Assembly (NCBI RefSeq): GCF_030506365.1
Contig: NZ_CP073092.1
Location: 496,001 to 560,000, forward strand
From: Corynebacterium tuberculostearicum
GTDB lineage: Bacteria > Actinomycetota > Actinomycetes > Mycobacteriales > Mycobacteriaceae
Direction of reading: 5' to 3'
DNA length: 64,000 nucleotides
Part shown: piece after piece, positions 46,755 through 56,790 of the stretch
Numbering within the stretch: the stretch's first letter is position 1
Layout of the letters: every line of letters starts with the position of its first letter
The notes under the pieces: generated by a model
Told to the model about the DNA's origin: nothing
Database searches by the model: none
What the model saw: only the letters and a program-made list of their open reading frames with translations
Program-made: the position numbers and the translations under genes

Positions 46755-47567
46755 TTAACCTTGCGGCGCCACCGATTCCCAGTCCACAGTGAGCACATTA
46801 TCGCGCAGGCGTCGGCGGACGGGGTGGATGTTAAAGGGGGCGTCGGCAAGCATGGCGCGTGCTCTACTCCAGCGCACGCGCGGTCCGTAAGGCGCCCAGC
46901 CGGCCGCACGGTCCCAGGCCTCGTCGGCGGCCTGAAGTAGCTCGTGGATGGGCTCGCCGGGCACATTGCGGTGGATGAGGATTTTGGGCAGGCGCTCGGC
47001 AATATCGGAGGGGCGCGCCACATCGAACGGGTCCCACGCCAGGGTGAGCGTCCGCGGACCGTGGGCATCCAGGAGCAACCAGGCCGCGCGCCGGCCGAGC
47101 TCATCGCAGGTGCCCTCCACAAAGAAGCCGCCTGGGGCGAGGCGGGAGCACACCGTCTGCCAGGCCTCTTCCACCTGGTCCACGTCATACTGGCGCAGTA
47201 CATTAAACGCGCGCACCAGCTGCGGCCGGTAGCCTGCCAGCTCAAAACCGCCCAGCTCGAAGCGCACGCCATCGCGCGGCGGCAGCACCCGGTCCGGGTG
47301 GATTTCCAACCCGCGCACGTCTACCTGCGGATTCGCCCGGCGCAGCCAGCCTGCCCACTCCACGGTGGTGGCATGCGAGGCCCCGTAGCCCACATCGAGC
47401 GCCAGCGGCGTATCCACATGCCGCAGCAGCGCGGAAATCTCCGGGTGCGCGAGCATCCACCTATCGCAGCGCCGCAGCCGGTTGTGGTTGGTGGTGCCGC
47501 GGGTAATAACGCCAAAAGGCCGACCCGCAGCTGCGCTGGCGCGCAGATTATGTGCGTGGTCGGCCAT
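46755..47567 (-). CDS. SAM-dependent methyltransferase-like protein
   Basis: 270 residues. PLALDVGYGASHATTVEWA (about residues 53-71) is the nucleotide-binding glycine motif I of class I methyltransferases. VRGLEIHPDRV gives the acidic end of strand 2 and LAPGGFFVEGTCDE the motif III region. The substrate is unknown. The start is ATG 47567, 20 bases downstream of the end of the DUF2505 gene, so they may be co-transcribed. A copy of the dispersed 13-mer lies in it at 46839-46851, coding Leu-Ala-Asp-Ala. Confidence 0.8.
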   Translation of the reverse strand: MADHAHNLRASAAAGRPFGVITRGTTNHNRLRRCDRWMLAHPEISALLRHVDTPLALDVGYGASHATTVEWAGWLRRANPQVDVRGLEIHPDRVLPPRDGVRFELGGFELAGYRPQLVRAFNVLRQYDVDQVEEAWQTVCSRLAPGGFFVEGTCDELGRRAAWLLLDAHGPRTLTLAWDPFDVARPSDIAERLPKILIHRNVPGEPIHELLQAADEAWDRAAGWAPYGPRVRWSRARAMLADAPFNIHPVRRRLRDNVLTVDWESVAPQG

Positions 47568-47587
47568 AGATTTTGGGTCTTTAGAAC

Positions 47588-48079
47588 TTAGGCGTTCTCA
47601 GAGATCCACTGTTCGGTCAGCTTGCCCTCGTTATCGAAGAGCTCGCCCAGGGACTCGCCCACCTTCGGCTCGATGGCGGCGCCCATCATCGGGATATTGA
47701 CGGAAATCTCGTTGACGTAGGACAGCTTGGTCACTTCGCCCTCGCCGGCCAGGGAGATATCGCCCTTGAAATCAACCGGGGTGCCCTTGACATCCGCGGT
47801 GTAGTTGACGTCAGCAGCCTCGCCGTTGAGCTCGCCCACGGTAACCACGCGCTTGACCTTCAGGTCCTGGGAGACCATGGCGCGCACTGCCTCTGGCAGC
47901 AGGGTGGTCGGCAGAACCTCGAAGAGGGTGGCTACGTTATCGCTGAAGTCGTGCACCTGGCCCGCCTCAGGGGAGAGGTTGGCCACGATGTACTCCCAGT
48001 ATTCCTTGGTGAGCAGCGCCTTGTGAACCTTTTCGATGGGCTGATTGATGGTTACGGTGTTTTCACTACGGGTTGACAT
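47588..48079 (-). CDS. DUF2505 family protein (START/polyketide cyclase-like fold)
   Basis: 163 residues. It begins MSTRSENTVTINQPIEKVHKAL and has alternating strands typical of DUF2505, an actinobacterial family related to lipid-binding START folds. No catalytic motif or membrane segment is present. ATG 48079 was chosen; the upstream frame is antisense of murB. It is divergent from murB with only some 24 bases between the starts, so promoters overlap the starts. Function unknown. Confidence 0.8.
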   Translation of the reverse strand: MSTRSENTVTINQPIEKVHKALLTKEYWEYIVANLSPEAGQVHDFSDNVATLFEVLPTTLLPEAVRAMVSQDLKVKRVVTVGELNGEAADVNYTADVKGTPVDFKGDISLAGEGEVTKLSYVNEISVNIPMMGAAIEPKVGESLGELFDNEGKLTEQWISENA

Positions 48080-48103
48080 GCCTAACAGACTACCTTGGTA
48101 GGC

Positions 48104-49210
48104 GTGCTTGATAAATCTTTGACGCAACAGCTCACAGCGATCGACGGCGTGGAACTGGACCCCGCCGCCACCTTCGCGGACCTGACTACGCTGCGTGTAG
48201 GCGGAAAACCGCAGGCCGCACTGCGCTGCTCGCAGCCGGAGGCCGCCGTTGCCGTGGTGCGTGCCCTTGATCACGCCGAAGTGAAATTCATCGTCGTTGG
48301 CGGCGGCTCTAACCTTTTGGTTGCCGATGGCGCAGTGGACCTCGTCGCGGTCGTCCTCGACTTCGACGAGGTCTCCATGGACACCGAAACCGGCGTGGTG
48401 CGCGCGCAAGCCGGCGCCGTCTGGGATGACGTAGTGGCCCGCTCCGTGCAGCTCGGCCTGGGCGGCATCGAGTGCCTTTCCGGCATCCCCGGCACCGTGG
48501 GCGCGGTCCCCGTGCAGAATGTGGGTGCCTATGGCGCGGAGATCTCCGAGGTCCTTACCCGCGTGCGCCTTTATAACCGCCGCACCGATACCGATGAGTG
48601 GGTCCCCGCCTCCGACCTGGAGCTGGCCTATCGCTATTCCAACCTGAAATTCACCGGCCGCGCCGTGGTGTTGGAGGTGGAGCTGCAGCTCGATAACGAG
48701 GGCCTTTCCCGCCCGCTGCGCTTTGGCCAGCTCACCCAGAATCCCGGCGAGCGCCGCCCCGTGGCCGAGGTCCGCGAGGAGGTCTTAAAGCTCCGCCGCG
48801 GCAAGGGTATGGTGCTCGACCCCACCGACCATGACACCTGGTCCGCCGGCTCCTTCTTCACCAACCCGGTGGTGGACTCCGCGCTTGCCGACGCCGTCCA
48901 GGCCAAGGTCCGTGCCTCGCTTGGCGACGCCACCGCGGACTCCATGCCCCGCCACCCCTCTGCCGAGACCGGCCGGGAAAAGCTCTCCGCCGCCTGGCTC
49001 ATTGATCGCGCCGGGTTTGCCAAGGGCTATCCGGGCTCCGGCCGGGCCACCCTCTCGACGAAGCACACGCTGGCGCTGACCAACCGCGGCGAGGCCACAG
49101 CCGCCGATATCGTGGACCTCGCCCGCACCATCCGCGACGGCGTCCAGGAAACCTTCGGCGTGGAGCTCGTGCCCGAGCCCGTGTGGATCGGCCTTTCCCT
49201 CGACGAGTAG
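48104..49210 (+). CDS. murB: UDP-N-acetylenolpyruvoylglucosamine reductase
   Basis: Second committed step of peptidoglycan precursor synthesis, an FAD enzyme of about 368 residues. It shows TTLRVGGKPQAA, VGGGSNLLVADG, GIECLSGIPGTVGAVPVQNVGAYGAE (FAD binding, about 128-153), the catalytic Ser in SAGSFFTNPVV, and the late IDRAGFAKGYPGSG. The actinobacterial type has a longer insert than E. coli MurB. GTG 48104 is chosen as a possibly leaderless start (TACCTT about seven bases upstream); TTG 48095 in frame is the alternative. Confidence 0.94.
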   Translation: MLDKSLTQQLTAIDGVELDPAATFADLTTLRVGGKPQAALRCSQPEAAVAVVRALDHAEVKFIVVGGGSNLLVADGAVDLVAVVLDFDEVSMDTETGVVRAQAGAVWDDVVARSVQLGLGGIECLSGIPGTVGAVPVQNVGAYGAEISEVLTRVRLYNRRTDTDEWVPASDLELAYRYSNLKFTGRAVVLEVELQLDNEGLSRPLRFGQLTQNPGERRPVAEVREEVLKLRRGKGMVLDPTDHDTWSAGSFFTNPVVDSALADAVQAKVRASLGDATADSMPRHPSAETGREKLSAAWLIDRAGFAKGYPGSGRATLSTKHTLALTNRGEATAADIVDLARTIRDGVQETFGVELVPEPVWIGLSLDE

Positions 49211-49255
49211 CGCGCGACCGCGCTGTCGCTTCGGTCTCTGGGGCATAAAACCTAC

Positions 49256-49315
49256 AAAGCAGCCACGATAGCGCCCTTAACCACGCGGTTTTCGGGTCTA
49301 TCGTGGCTGCTTTTT
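49256..49315. terminator. Bidirectional terminator between murB and luxS
   Basis: AAAGCAGCCACGATAG...CTATCGTGGCTGCTTTTT: a 16-base perfect stem with a loop of about 28 bases, T-run on the plus side and a T-rich side on the other. It serves murB and probably luxS. Confidence 0.88.
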
Positions 49316-49346
49316 CAGTTCGGCGCCTAGCGCGCCGGCGACTCGC

Positions 49347-49823
49347 TTAGGCGGCCATGACCTGGAGCCACTCATCCTTAGCGCCCAGGAATCCGCGGGC
49401 CGCCTCCTGCGCGCCCTCCAAGCTGTGGTGCGCACCCCAGCCGCACTGCTCTTCGTTGGCGGCCGGTACCTCGGTAGCGTTAAGGATATCGTTGAGCGCG
49501 CCTTCCACCGCGCGCAGCAGCTCGTCCTGCTCCATGCCGTTGGTGATGGCGTAGAAGCCGGTGCGGCAGCCCATCGGGGCGAAACCGATGAGCTTATCGG
49601 TGTAATTGCGCATGAAGTTTGCCATCATGTGCTCTACCGAATGTAGCGCCTTGGTGTCCAGGTGATCCTGGTTAGGCTGGCAAAAGCGCAGGTCATACTT
49701 GATGATTTCGACGCCGCCGCCCAAATCCGTGCGGTCGGCCACGCGAATATATGGCGCGCTGACTAAGCGGTGGTCGAGTTCGAAGGACTTAACGTTGAGC
49801 TTCTTTTCATTCTGTTCAGTCAT
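49347..49823 (-). CDS. luxS: S-ribosylhomocysteine lyase
   Basis: Cleaves S-ribosylhomocysteine to homocysteine and the precursor of autoinducer-2; 158 residues, the usual length. The metal site HSVEHMMANFM (first two His), PMGCRTGFY with the catalytic Cys, and CGWGAHHSLEGAQEAA with the third ligand region are all present. LVSAPYIRVADR near the N-terminus is also conserved. It stands alone and divergent from the YihY gene. It works in the activated methyl cycle; a role in signalling is not implied by sequence. Confidence 0.95.
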   Translation of the reverse strand: MTEQNEKKLNVKSFELDHRLVSAPYIRVADRTDLGGGVEIIKYDLRFCQPNQDHLDTKALHSVEHMMANFMRNYTDKLIGFAPMGCRTGFYAITNGMEQDELLRAVEGALNDILNATEVPAANEEQCGWGAHHSLEGAQEAARGFLGAKDEWLQVMAA

Positions 49824-49894
49824 GCTTCTCCAGTGTAATCACGGTTGAGTGTCACATCCTGAAATAGATTCTTTACCGCATACGCTGGGATAAT

Positions 49895-51193
49895 ATGAGC
49901 ACTCTCGACGACGCCGCCGAGGCCCCCGGCGCCGCACGCACCCCTGGGGACTTGCCTTCTGCCGAACAGCCTGAAGGCGAGCAGCCCACTGGCGAGCAGC
50001 CTGCTGGCCGCCAGCCTGCCGGCACTCCGTCGAGCGCCGCGGCCACTCCGGTAAGCGAATCCGGGTACGAGGGGGCGGATAGAATCGTGCCGAGCACCGC
50101 GCCCACCGTGGTCAAGATTGAGGGCCACACCGAGGAAGTAGATCCCCTGGCCCGCGGCAACCGCTTGCGTAAGGAAAGCTGGGAGCTGGTGGTGCGCCGC
50201 GTGTGGGCCGATTTCTTCCACGATGCCTTGATGGATCGTGCGGCCACAATGACGTACTTCACACTCATGGCCTTTGCCCCCACGGTGCTGGCCGCCTATT
50301 CCATCGCCACGCTCATATTCTCCTCGCGGCGTGCCGAGGTGCACGAATTAACCTCGCAATTCATTGCGGACTACGTGCCCAGTTCCATGACGGAGCAGGC
50401 CGAGAAATTGGTTGGCTCCATCATTGGTTCCACGGCGCAAGGTACCTTCGCGTTGGTGGTATCCGTGCTGATTTCGCTCTTTGCGGCCTCGGCCTATGTG
50501 CGCGCCTTCTCGCGCACGGCCAATACCGTCTATGGGCGAGTGGAAGGCCGCGGAATCATCCGCACCTGGGCGCTGATGTGGGGGCTGACCATCGTCCTCG
50601 TCATCGGTGCGGTTATCGTGCTCTTTGCTAACCTGCTGCGCGATACCATCGTGAGCGGCGTTATCGATCCCCTCGCGGGCAAGCTGGAGATGCAGGGCAC
50701 CGCGGACTTTCTGGGCGGAATCTTCATGCCAGTGTGGAACTGGCTGCGCTTCCCACTCACCGTGGTGATCGTGCTGAGCTTGATCGCTATCTTGTATCAC
50801 TTTTCCCCGAACGTGCGGCCGGCGCGCTTTCGGTGGATAACCCTAGGCTCCGTCGTAGCGCTGAGCACCAATGTTGTGGTGTGGGGAGCATTTGCGCTGT
50901 ATACCCAGCGCTTTGCCGGAGCCAGCGTCTACGGCGCCTTCAGCCTCATCATGGCCGTATTCATGGCCGTGTGGCTATCTAATACGATGCTCATCCTGGG
51001 CATCAAGCTCGATGCGGAGATCCTGCGCGCCAAGGAGCTGCAATTGGGCCTGCACGCCGCGCGGCATATCCAGGCCCCGCCGCGTTCCGACGCCGCCGCT
51101 AAATCCCAAGCCCGCGCTCAGCACGACCTTGAGGAGCGTTCCGAGCGCATTTACCAACAGGCGGTGCGCCGGAAAGAGCGTGAAGAAGACTAG
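49895..51193 (+). CDS. YihY/virulence factor BrkB family membrane protein
   Basis: 432 residues. A hydrophilic Pro/Glu/Gln-rich N-terminus (1-65, with repeats like GEQPTGEQPAG) precedes the YihY domain. The domain starts at VRRVWADFFHDALMDRAATMTYFTLMAFAPTVLAAYS (about residues 101-137) and has six hydrophobic segments, with LSNTMLILGIKLDAEI as the late signature. A charged C-terminal tail follows. The family was once thought to be RNase BN, which is now disproved; its role is unknown. Its stop overlaps the stop of the convergent acyl-CoA synthetase. Confidence 0.88.
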   Translation: MSTLDDAAEAPGAARTPGDLPSAEQPEGEQPTGEQPAGRQPAGTPSSAAATPVSESGYEGADRIVPSTAPTVVKIEGHTEEVDPLARGNRLRKESWELVVRRVWADFFHDALMDRAATMTYFTLMAFAPTVLAAYSIATLIFSSRRAEVHELTSQFIADYVPSSMTEQAEKLVGSIIGSTAQGTFALVVSVLISLFAASAYVRAFSRTANTVYGRVEGRGIIRTWALMWGLTIVLVIGAVIVLFANLLRDTIVSGVIDPLAGKLEMQGTADFLGGIFMPVWNWLRFPLTVVIVLSLIAILYHFSPNVRPARFRWITLGSVVALSTNVVVWGAFALYTQRFAGASVYGAFSLIMAVFMAVWLSNTMLILGIKLDAEILRAKELQLGLHAARHIQAPPRSDAAAKSQARAQHDLEERSERIYQQAVRRKEREED

Positions 51194-52728
51194 TCCTGGC
51201 TGAGCAGGGCGAGGAGATCGCGCTGGACATCGCGGCGGCGCAGCTTGCCCAGTTGATCGCCGGCGAGCTCATCCATGGCAAAGAAGCGCTGCGGGACCTT
51301 ATAGCGCGCCACCAACCCGCGGCAATGGTCGCGCAAGGCGGACTCGTCGAGCTGCGCGCCGGGGGCAAGCACCACGCAGGCGGCGACGTCCTCCGAACCA
51401 TCGGAGCGAGGAACGCCCACGACTGCGGCCTGGGCGATGTCGGGATGGGAGGTTAAAGCCTCCTCGACCTCGCCGGGATAGACATTGAAACCACCGGTGA
51501 TGATGATTTCCTTGATGCGGCCCACCAAGCGGATATGGCCATCGGGATCGCGCACGCCCATGTCCCCGGTGCGGAACCAGCCGTCATGGAAGGCGGCGGC
51601 GGTGGCGGGGGCGTCGGCAAGGTAGCCGCTAAAGACTTGCGGGCCGCGGGCGAGGATCTCGCCGGCCTCGCCATCCGGCTGGGTGCGGCTGAGGTCGTGA
51701 GGATCGCCGATGCGCAGCTGCGTATCCGGCAGCGGCAGGCCGATGGTGCCGGCGCGCCGGGTGTCATCGAGGGGGTTGATAGTCAGCACGGGAGAGGTCT
51801 CCGTAAGCCCATAGCCTTCCACCAGCATGCCGCCGGTGCGCGCCTCCCATGGCTCGATGATGCGCGAGGGGAGGGAAGCCGCGCCCGAGATGGAGTAGCG
51901 CACCCCGCCAAGATCCGCGGGCGCGTCAGAAGGGGCTGTGTCTGCGGCCGCGGGAGTGGCCACCATGGCGCGCTCGTAGATGGTGGGCACGCCCGGCATC
52001 CAGGTGGGACGGCGGGCGGCAAGCGCCTTGGTCACCGCGTCGGTGTGTGGGGCAGGCAGCAGGATGATCTCGGCCGCACAGCGCACCGCGAGGAGCACGC
52101 TCATCGTCAAGCCATAGGAATGGAACATGGGCAGCGCGGCCAGAAAGCGCTCGTGGCCAGCGCGCAGCGGGGCTTGGGTTTCCAGCTGCAGGCAGTTGGC
52201 CGCGAGGTTGCCGTGGGTTAAGACCACGCCTTTGGGGCGGGCGGTGGTGCCGGAGGTGTAGAGGATAAGGGCGGCGTCGGCAAGCGCGGCGGGATTCGGT
52301 TCCACCGGGGTGCCGCTGAGGGGAAGCGGCTCGCTGAGGGAAACGGGAATGGTGGTCTCTACCTGCGTGGAGATGGTGGGGGCGATGTCCTCCCAGGCAA
52401 TCGCCACGCGGGCGCCATGGTGGGCGAGCAGCGGGATGAGCTCGTGCGTGGTATAGCGCGGATTGTGCTCCACCACCACCGCACCCAGGCGCAGAATGGC
52501 GAAGAATGCCACCACGTGCTGCGGGCAATTGGGCAGCAGGAGCGCCACGCGGTCGCCGGGGCGCACACCCATCTCGCGCAGGGCCCCAGCCGCGGCCGCC
52601 ACCTGGGCGTCGAGCTCGCCATAGGTCAGCGTGTGGCCAGCGAAATAGGTGGCGGGGCGCTGCGGAAACCTGGCGACGGCCGTCGCGAGGAAATCCGTCA
52701 AGGTAGCGCCGTAATGAATATCAGCCAT
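51190..52728 (-). CDS. Long-chain acyl-CoA synthetase (first of a cluster of three)
   Basis: 512 residues, adenylate-forming. ALILYTSGTTARPKGVVLTHGN is the P-loop (about 154-175), [13 protein letters not shown] is motif A5, GWFRTGDMG is A7, and [24 protein letters not shown] is the fatty-acyl-CoA signature. GQLGKLRR near the C-terminus includes the catalytic Lys. It is the most diverged of the three neighbouring copies and shorter at the N-terminus. It is followed, 11 bases upstream, by the next copy on the same strand. Confidence 0.9.
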   Translation of the reverse strand: MADIHYGATLTDFLATAVARFPQRPATYFAGHTLTYGELDAQVAAAAGALREMGVRPGDRVALLLPNCPQHVVAFFAILRLGAVVVEHNPRYTTHELIPLLAHHGARVAIAWEDIAPTISTQVETTIPVSLSEPLPLSGTPVEPNPAALADAALILYTSGTTARPKGVVLTHGNLAANCLQLETQAPLRAGHERFLAALPMFHSYGLTMSVLLAVRCAAEIILLPAPHTDAVTKALAARRPTWMPGVPTIYERAMVATPAAADTAPSDAPADLGGVRYSISGAASLPSRIIEPWEARTGGMLVEGYGLTETSPVLTINPLDDTRRAGTIGLPLPDTQLRIGDPHDLSRTQPDGEAGEILARGPQVFSGYLADAPATAAAFHDGWFRTGDMGVRDPDGHIRLVGRIKEIIITGGFNVYPGEVEEALTSHPDIAQAAVVGVPRSDGSEDVAACVVLAPGAQLDESALRDHCRGLVARYKVPQRFFAMDELAGDQLGKLRRRDVQRDLLALLSQD

Positions 52729-52739
52729 AGCCGCTAAGT

Positions 52740-54449
52740 TTAGGCCTTTGCCTCCAGCAGCTCGAGTAGGTCCTTGCGCACCTGGTGGCGGCGGATTTTG
52801 CCCAGGTGGTCGCGCGCCAGATCTTCGAAGTGGTAGAAGGTGCGCGGCACCTTATAGCGGGTCAGGCGCTCGCGGCAGAATTCCTTCAGGCCTTCTGGAT
52901 CAAGCACGGCGCCATCGCGCAGGGTGACGCAGCCGACGACATCCTCAGAGCCATCCTGGCGCGGGCGGCCCACGGCGGCGACATCCACGACGTCGGGATG
53001 CTGGGCAATCGCCTCTTCCACCTCGGCGGGGTAGACGTTGAAGCCGCCGGTGATGATGATTTCTTTGATGCGGCTGACCAGCTTGATATAGCCATCCGGT
53101 TCCATGAGCGCCATATCGCCGGTGCGGAACCAACCATTGTGGAAGGTCTTTTCGGTAGCGGCGGCATTGCCAAAATACCCCTGGAAAATCTGCGGGCCGC
53201 GCGCGAGCATCTCGCCCGGTTGGCCGTCGGGTTGGGTTTCATCCAGATTCTCAGGGTTGGCAATGCGCACCTCCGTATCCGGGAAGGGCACACCCACATA
53301 GCCGGGGCGGTGCTTGCCGTTCATGGGATTGGCCGTAAGTACCGGGGAAGTCTCCGTCATGCCGAAGCCCTCCACCAGCCGGCCTCCGGTCAAGGCTTCC
53401 CAGCGCTCCACAATCTCTACGGGCAGCGTGGCGGCGCCGGAGAAGGCATTGCGGATGCCGCTTAAGTCGACGTCCTTTTCTTCCGCCGCGTCCATGATTT
53501 TTTGATACAGCGTGGGCACGCCCGGAAGCCAGGTAGGCGTGCGCTTTTTCACGATGTCCAGAATGAGCGGCATTTGTGGGGAGGGGACAAGGATGAGCTC
53601 GGCGCCAAGGTAGATGCTGAAGATGCACAGCGTGGTCATGCCATAGGCGTGGAAGATGGGCAGTGCCGCGAGGAAGCGTTCTTGTTGTTTACCCATCTGT
53701 GGCACCCAGGCCTTGCCTTGAATGGCATTGGCAATGAGGTTGCCGTGTGAGAGCAGGGCACCCTTGGGCTTTCCGGTGGTGCCGGAGGTATAGAGGATGA
53801 GCGCGATATCGTCCTGGGAGATCTCAGGGACATCGAGGTCCGAGCCATCGCCGCCAATGGCCGCGCCGATGAGGGTGGACCACTCCACTGTATTGGGCGC
53901 GGGGCTGGTGAGCTGCTCGCGCTTGGCGGCCAGCGGTGGGAGGGGCAGGCGCAGCGCGAGGCGCTTGAGCGGTGGCATGGCATCGACCATGCTGACGGAG
54001 ACGATGGTCTCCAGCGGGGTGGTCGAGCGCAGCCTTTCTAGCGTGGAGGCGGTTTTATCCCAGGAGATGGCCACGCGCGCGCCGTGGTCATTGAGCAAGC
54101 CTTCTAGCTCCGGGGCGGTATAGAGCGGGTTGTGTTCGACCACGGTGGCACCAAGCAGCTGCACCGCGTAGAAGGCCGCGACGTGCTGGGGGCAGTTAGG
54201 CAGCACGATGGCTACCTTGTCGCCGGGGCGAATGCCAAAAGCCTTGAGCCCGGCCGCAGCGGCGCGCACCTGGGTATCGAGCTCCGCGTAGGTCTGCGTG
54301 CGGCCGAAGAAGTAGGTGGCGGATTTATTGGCATTGACCCGCAGGTTATTGCGGTAGTAGTCGACGATGGTTTTATCGCCATAGTCCAGCGTGTGTGGGG
54401 TCCAATCGCTGTAGTGCTCGAGCCAGGCTCGGGAGGTGGAAGCGGACAC
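52740..54449 (-). CDS. Long-chain acyl-CoA synthetase (second of the cluster)
   Basis: 569 residues. [51 protein letters not shown] and [24 protein letters not shown] are all present, with the C-terminal DHLGKIRRHQV catalytic Lys. GTG 54449 is chosen because AAAGG lies before it and the protein then begins like the third copy (SxxxSxAWLxxY). The second and third copies share long blocks such as [13 protein letters not shown] and [10 protein letters not shown], so they are a duplication. Substrate expected to be a long-chain fatty acid. Confidence 0.91.
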   Translation of the reverse strand: MSASTSRAWLEHYSDWTPHTLDYGDKTIVDYYRNNLRVNANKSATYFFGRTQTYAELDTQVRAAAAGLKAFGIRPGDKVAIVLPNCPQHVAAFYAVQLLGATVVEHNPLYTAPELEGLLNDHGARVAISWDKTASTLERLRSTTPLETIVSVSMVDAMPPLKRLALRLPLPPLAAKREQLTSPAPNTVEWSTLIGAAIGGDGSDLDVPEISQDDIALILYTSGTTGKPKGALLSHGNLIANAIQGKAWVPQMGKQQERFLAALPIFHAYGMTTLCIFSIYLGAELILVPSPQMPLILDIVKKRTPTWLPGVPTLYQKIMDAAEEKDVDLSGIRNAFSGAATLPVEIVERWEALTGGRLVEGFGMTETSPVLTANPMNGKHRPGYVGVPFPDTEVRIANPENLDETQPDGQPGEMLARGPQIFQGYFGNAAATEKTFHNGWFRTGDMALMEPDGYIKLVSRIKEIIITGGFNVYPAEVEEAIAQHPDVVDVAAVGRPRQDGSEDVVGCVTLRDGAVLDPEGLKEFCRERLTRYKVPRTFYHFEDLARDHLGKIRRHQVRKDLLELLEAKA

Positions 54450-54521
54450 GCGGAAAACCTTTCGTTTGGCTACAAAAACTATTTCTGAGGGGATAGCATA
54501 TCCCAAATATGAGGAATCCCT

Positions 54522-55007
54522 CTAGTTTTCTTCTAGTGTCAGCAAAAAACGTTTGGCTTCCAGACCACCCGCATAGCCGCCGAGCTGGCCGTCGCTGCGC
54601 AGCACACGGTGGCATGGCCGCACGATGAGCAGGGGATTGGCGCCGCACGCACTGCCCACGGCCCGCGTCGCGCCGGGCCGGCCCAGCAGCTTGGCGACGT
54701 CGCGGTAGGTGACCGTCTCCCCATAGCCAATCTCGACCAGTTGGGCATGCACTGCGGCGCGAAAGTCGGTCGTCGCAGGCGGGTCGAGGGGCAGCTCGAA
54801 AGCGCGGCGCTGGCCGGCGAAATACTCCGCGAGCTGCACCTGGGCGGCGTCGAGCACGTCCGCGCTGCGCTTTTCGATGCCCCCTTCTTCCACGCCGCCC
54901 ACCGCTTCCTGCGGGGCGCTGGCTGCGGTGAATTCAACGCGGGAAAGCCCCCGCGGGCTCGCCTGCAAGCGCAGGGGCCCGAGGGGGCTATCGATAAGGC
55001 GGAACAT
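54522..55007 (-). CDS. ogt: Methylated-DNA-protein cysteine methyltransferase
   Basis: Suicide DNA repair protein of 161 residues that removes alkyl groups from O6-guanine. The active site PCHRVLRSDGQLGGYAGG is at about residues 132-149, with the acceptor Cys in PCHR, preceded by GYGETVTYRDVAKLLGRPGATRAVGSACGANP (helix-turn-helix). The short N-terminal domain matches the Ogt type. It is wedged between two acyl-CoA synthetase copies on the same strand, starting two bases after the upstream one ends, which suggests co-transcription. Confidence 0.93.
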   Translation of the reverse strand: MFRLIDSPLGPLRLQASPRGLSRVEFTAASAPQEAVGGVEEGGIEKRSADVLDAAQVQLAEYFAGQRRAFELPLDPPATTDFRAAVHAQLVEIGYGETVTYRDVAKLLGRPGATRAVGSACGANPLLIVRPCHRVLRSDGQLGGYAGGLEAKRFLLTLEEN

Positions 55008-55008
55008 G

Positions 55009-56724
55009 CTAGTTCTGTTCGGCCTCGAGGCGGCGGATGAGGTCTGCTTGGACCTCGCGGCGGCGGATCTTGCCCATCTGGTCCTTGGCCAGCTCCTCAA
55101 AGTGGTAGAAGGTGCGCGGGACCTTGTAGCGGGTCAGGCGCTCGCGGCAGTAGTCCTTGAGTCCCTCCGGATCCAGGGCGGCGCCATCGGCGAGGTCGAG
55201 GCAGGCCACGACGTCCTCGGAGCCGTCCTCGCGCGGGCGTCCGACCACGGCGACGTCATCGATGCTCGGGTGCTCGCGCAGGATTTCTTCCACCTCGCCC
55301 GGATACACGTTGAAGCCGCCGGTGATGATGATTTCCTTGATGCGGCTGACCAGGCGGATGAAGCCGTCTTCTTCCATGACGCCCATGTCACCGGTGCGGA
55401 ACCACTCGCCGTGGAAGGCGGCTTCGGTGGCCTCTTCATTGTTGAGGTAGCCCTTGAAGATCTGCGGGCCGCAGGCCAGCACCTCGCCTTCGACGCCGTC
55501 CGGCTGGGTCTCGTCCAGGTTATCCGGGTTGGCAATGCGCACCTGGGTATCCGGGAACGGAATGCCAACGTAGCCCGGGCGGCGGTCGGTGCTCATGGGG
55601 TTGCCCACAATAATCGGCGAGCACTCCGTGAGGCCATAGCCCTCCACCAAGAGGCCGCCGGTGTAGTTCTCCCACTTGTTGACCGTGTCCGAAGGCAGGG
55701 TAGACGCGCCGGAGAAGGCTGCGCGTACACCCTTGATGGGGATTTCCTGATCCTCGGCGGCCTTCACGATGCGCTCGTAGAGCGTCGGCACGCCCGGTAC
55801 CCAGGTCGGGGTGTGCTTCTTCATCAACTGCATGATGAGCGACATATCTGGCTTGGGCAGGATGACCAGCTCGCCGCCGATGAACTGCGCCAAGGTTACG
55901 TTCATGGTCAGGCCATAAGCGTGGAAGAAGGGGAGGGCGGCGAGCATGCGCTCCGGCTTATCGCCCAGGCCAGGAACCCACGCCTTGCCCTGCATCAGGT
56001 TAGAAAACAGGTTGCCGTGCGAGAGCATGGCGCCCTTGGGTTTTCCGGTGGTGCCGGAGGTGTACATGATGAGCGCGATGGTGTCCTTATCCACGTCCTC
56101 TGGCGTGGTGATATCGCTGCCGTCGCCGCCGATGGCATTGCCCACCAGGGTCTCCCACGGCACGGTATTGGGCGCCGGGGACGATAGCTGCTCCCGCTTG
56201 GACTTCAGTGGTGGGATGGGCAGGCGCAGGGCGGCGCGCTGCAAGGTAGGCATGGCGTTGATCATGTTGATGGACACGACCGTTTCCAGGTTGGTGGTCG
56301 CGCGCAGCTTCTCCAAGGTCGGCGCTGCCTTATCCCAGGCGATGGCGATGCGCGCGCCGTGATCCTGGAAGAGACCCTCCAGCTCGTGGGCGGTGTAGAG
56401 CGGGTTGTGCAGCACCACCTGGGCGCCCAGCTTCAAGATGGCGTAGAACGCCGCGATGTACTGCGGCGAGTTCGGCGCCACGATGGCGACACGGTCACCG
56501 GGGCGCACACCGAAGGCCTTCAGGCCAGCGGCCGCAGCGCGAACCTGACGGTCCAGCTCCGCATACGTTTGGGTGCGTCCGAAGAAGTAGGTGGCCGGTT
56601 TATCGGCGTTGACCTCAAGGTTATTGTCGTAGATATCCAGCAACGTGGTGTCGCCGTACTCGAGGTGGTGCGGTGTCCATTCCGGGTAATACTGGAGCCA
56701 AGCCTGTGATTCGTATGCGGACAA
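55009..56724 (-). CDS. Long-chain acyl-CoA synthetase (third of the cluster)
   Basis: 571 residues. It has the same motif set as the second copy: [75 protein letters not shown] and [14 protein letters not shown] 56724 is the likely start: AAAGG lies seven bases upstream, and the first residues then align with the second copy. First gene of the minus-strand unit third copy, ogt, second copy, first copy. It is divergent from mshA. Confidence 0.9.
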   Translation of the reverse strand: MSAYESQAWLQYYPEWTPHHLEYGDTTLLDIYDNNLEVNADKPATYFFGRTQTYAELDRQVRAAAAGLKAFGVRPGDRVAIVAPNSPQYIAAFYAILKLGAQVVLHNPLYTAHELEGLFQDHGARIAIAWDKAAPTLEKLRATTNLETVVSINMINAMPTLQRAALRLPIPPLKSKREQLSSPAPNTVPWETLVGNAIGGDGSDITTPEDVDKDTIALIMYTSGTTGKPKGAMLSHGNLFSNLMQGKAWVPGLGDKPERMLAALPFFHAYGLTMNVTLAQFIGGELVILPKPDMSLIMQLMKKHTPTWVPGVPTLYERIVKAAEDQEIPIKGVRAAFSGASTLPSDTVNKWENYTGGLLVEGYGLTECSPIIVGNPMSTDRRPGYVGIPFPDTQVRIANPDNLDETQPDGVEGEVLACGPQIFKGYLNNEEATEAAFHGEWFRTGDMGVMEEDGFIRLVSRIKEIIITGGFNVYPGEVEEILREHPSIDDVAVVGRPREDGSEDVVACLDLADGAALDPEGLKDYCRERLTRYKVPRTFYHFEELAKDQMGKIRRREVQADLIRRLEAEQN

Positions 56725-56790
56725 AACTTTACCTTTCGGTGGCGTAGGTTTCTGGCAGGGGCCAGTATAGCGTCGGTAGGATTGAGCGCC

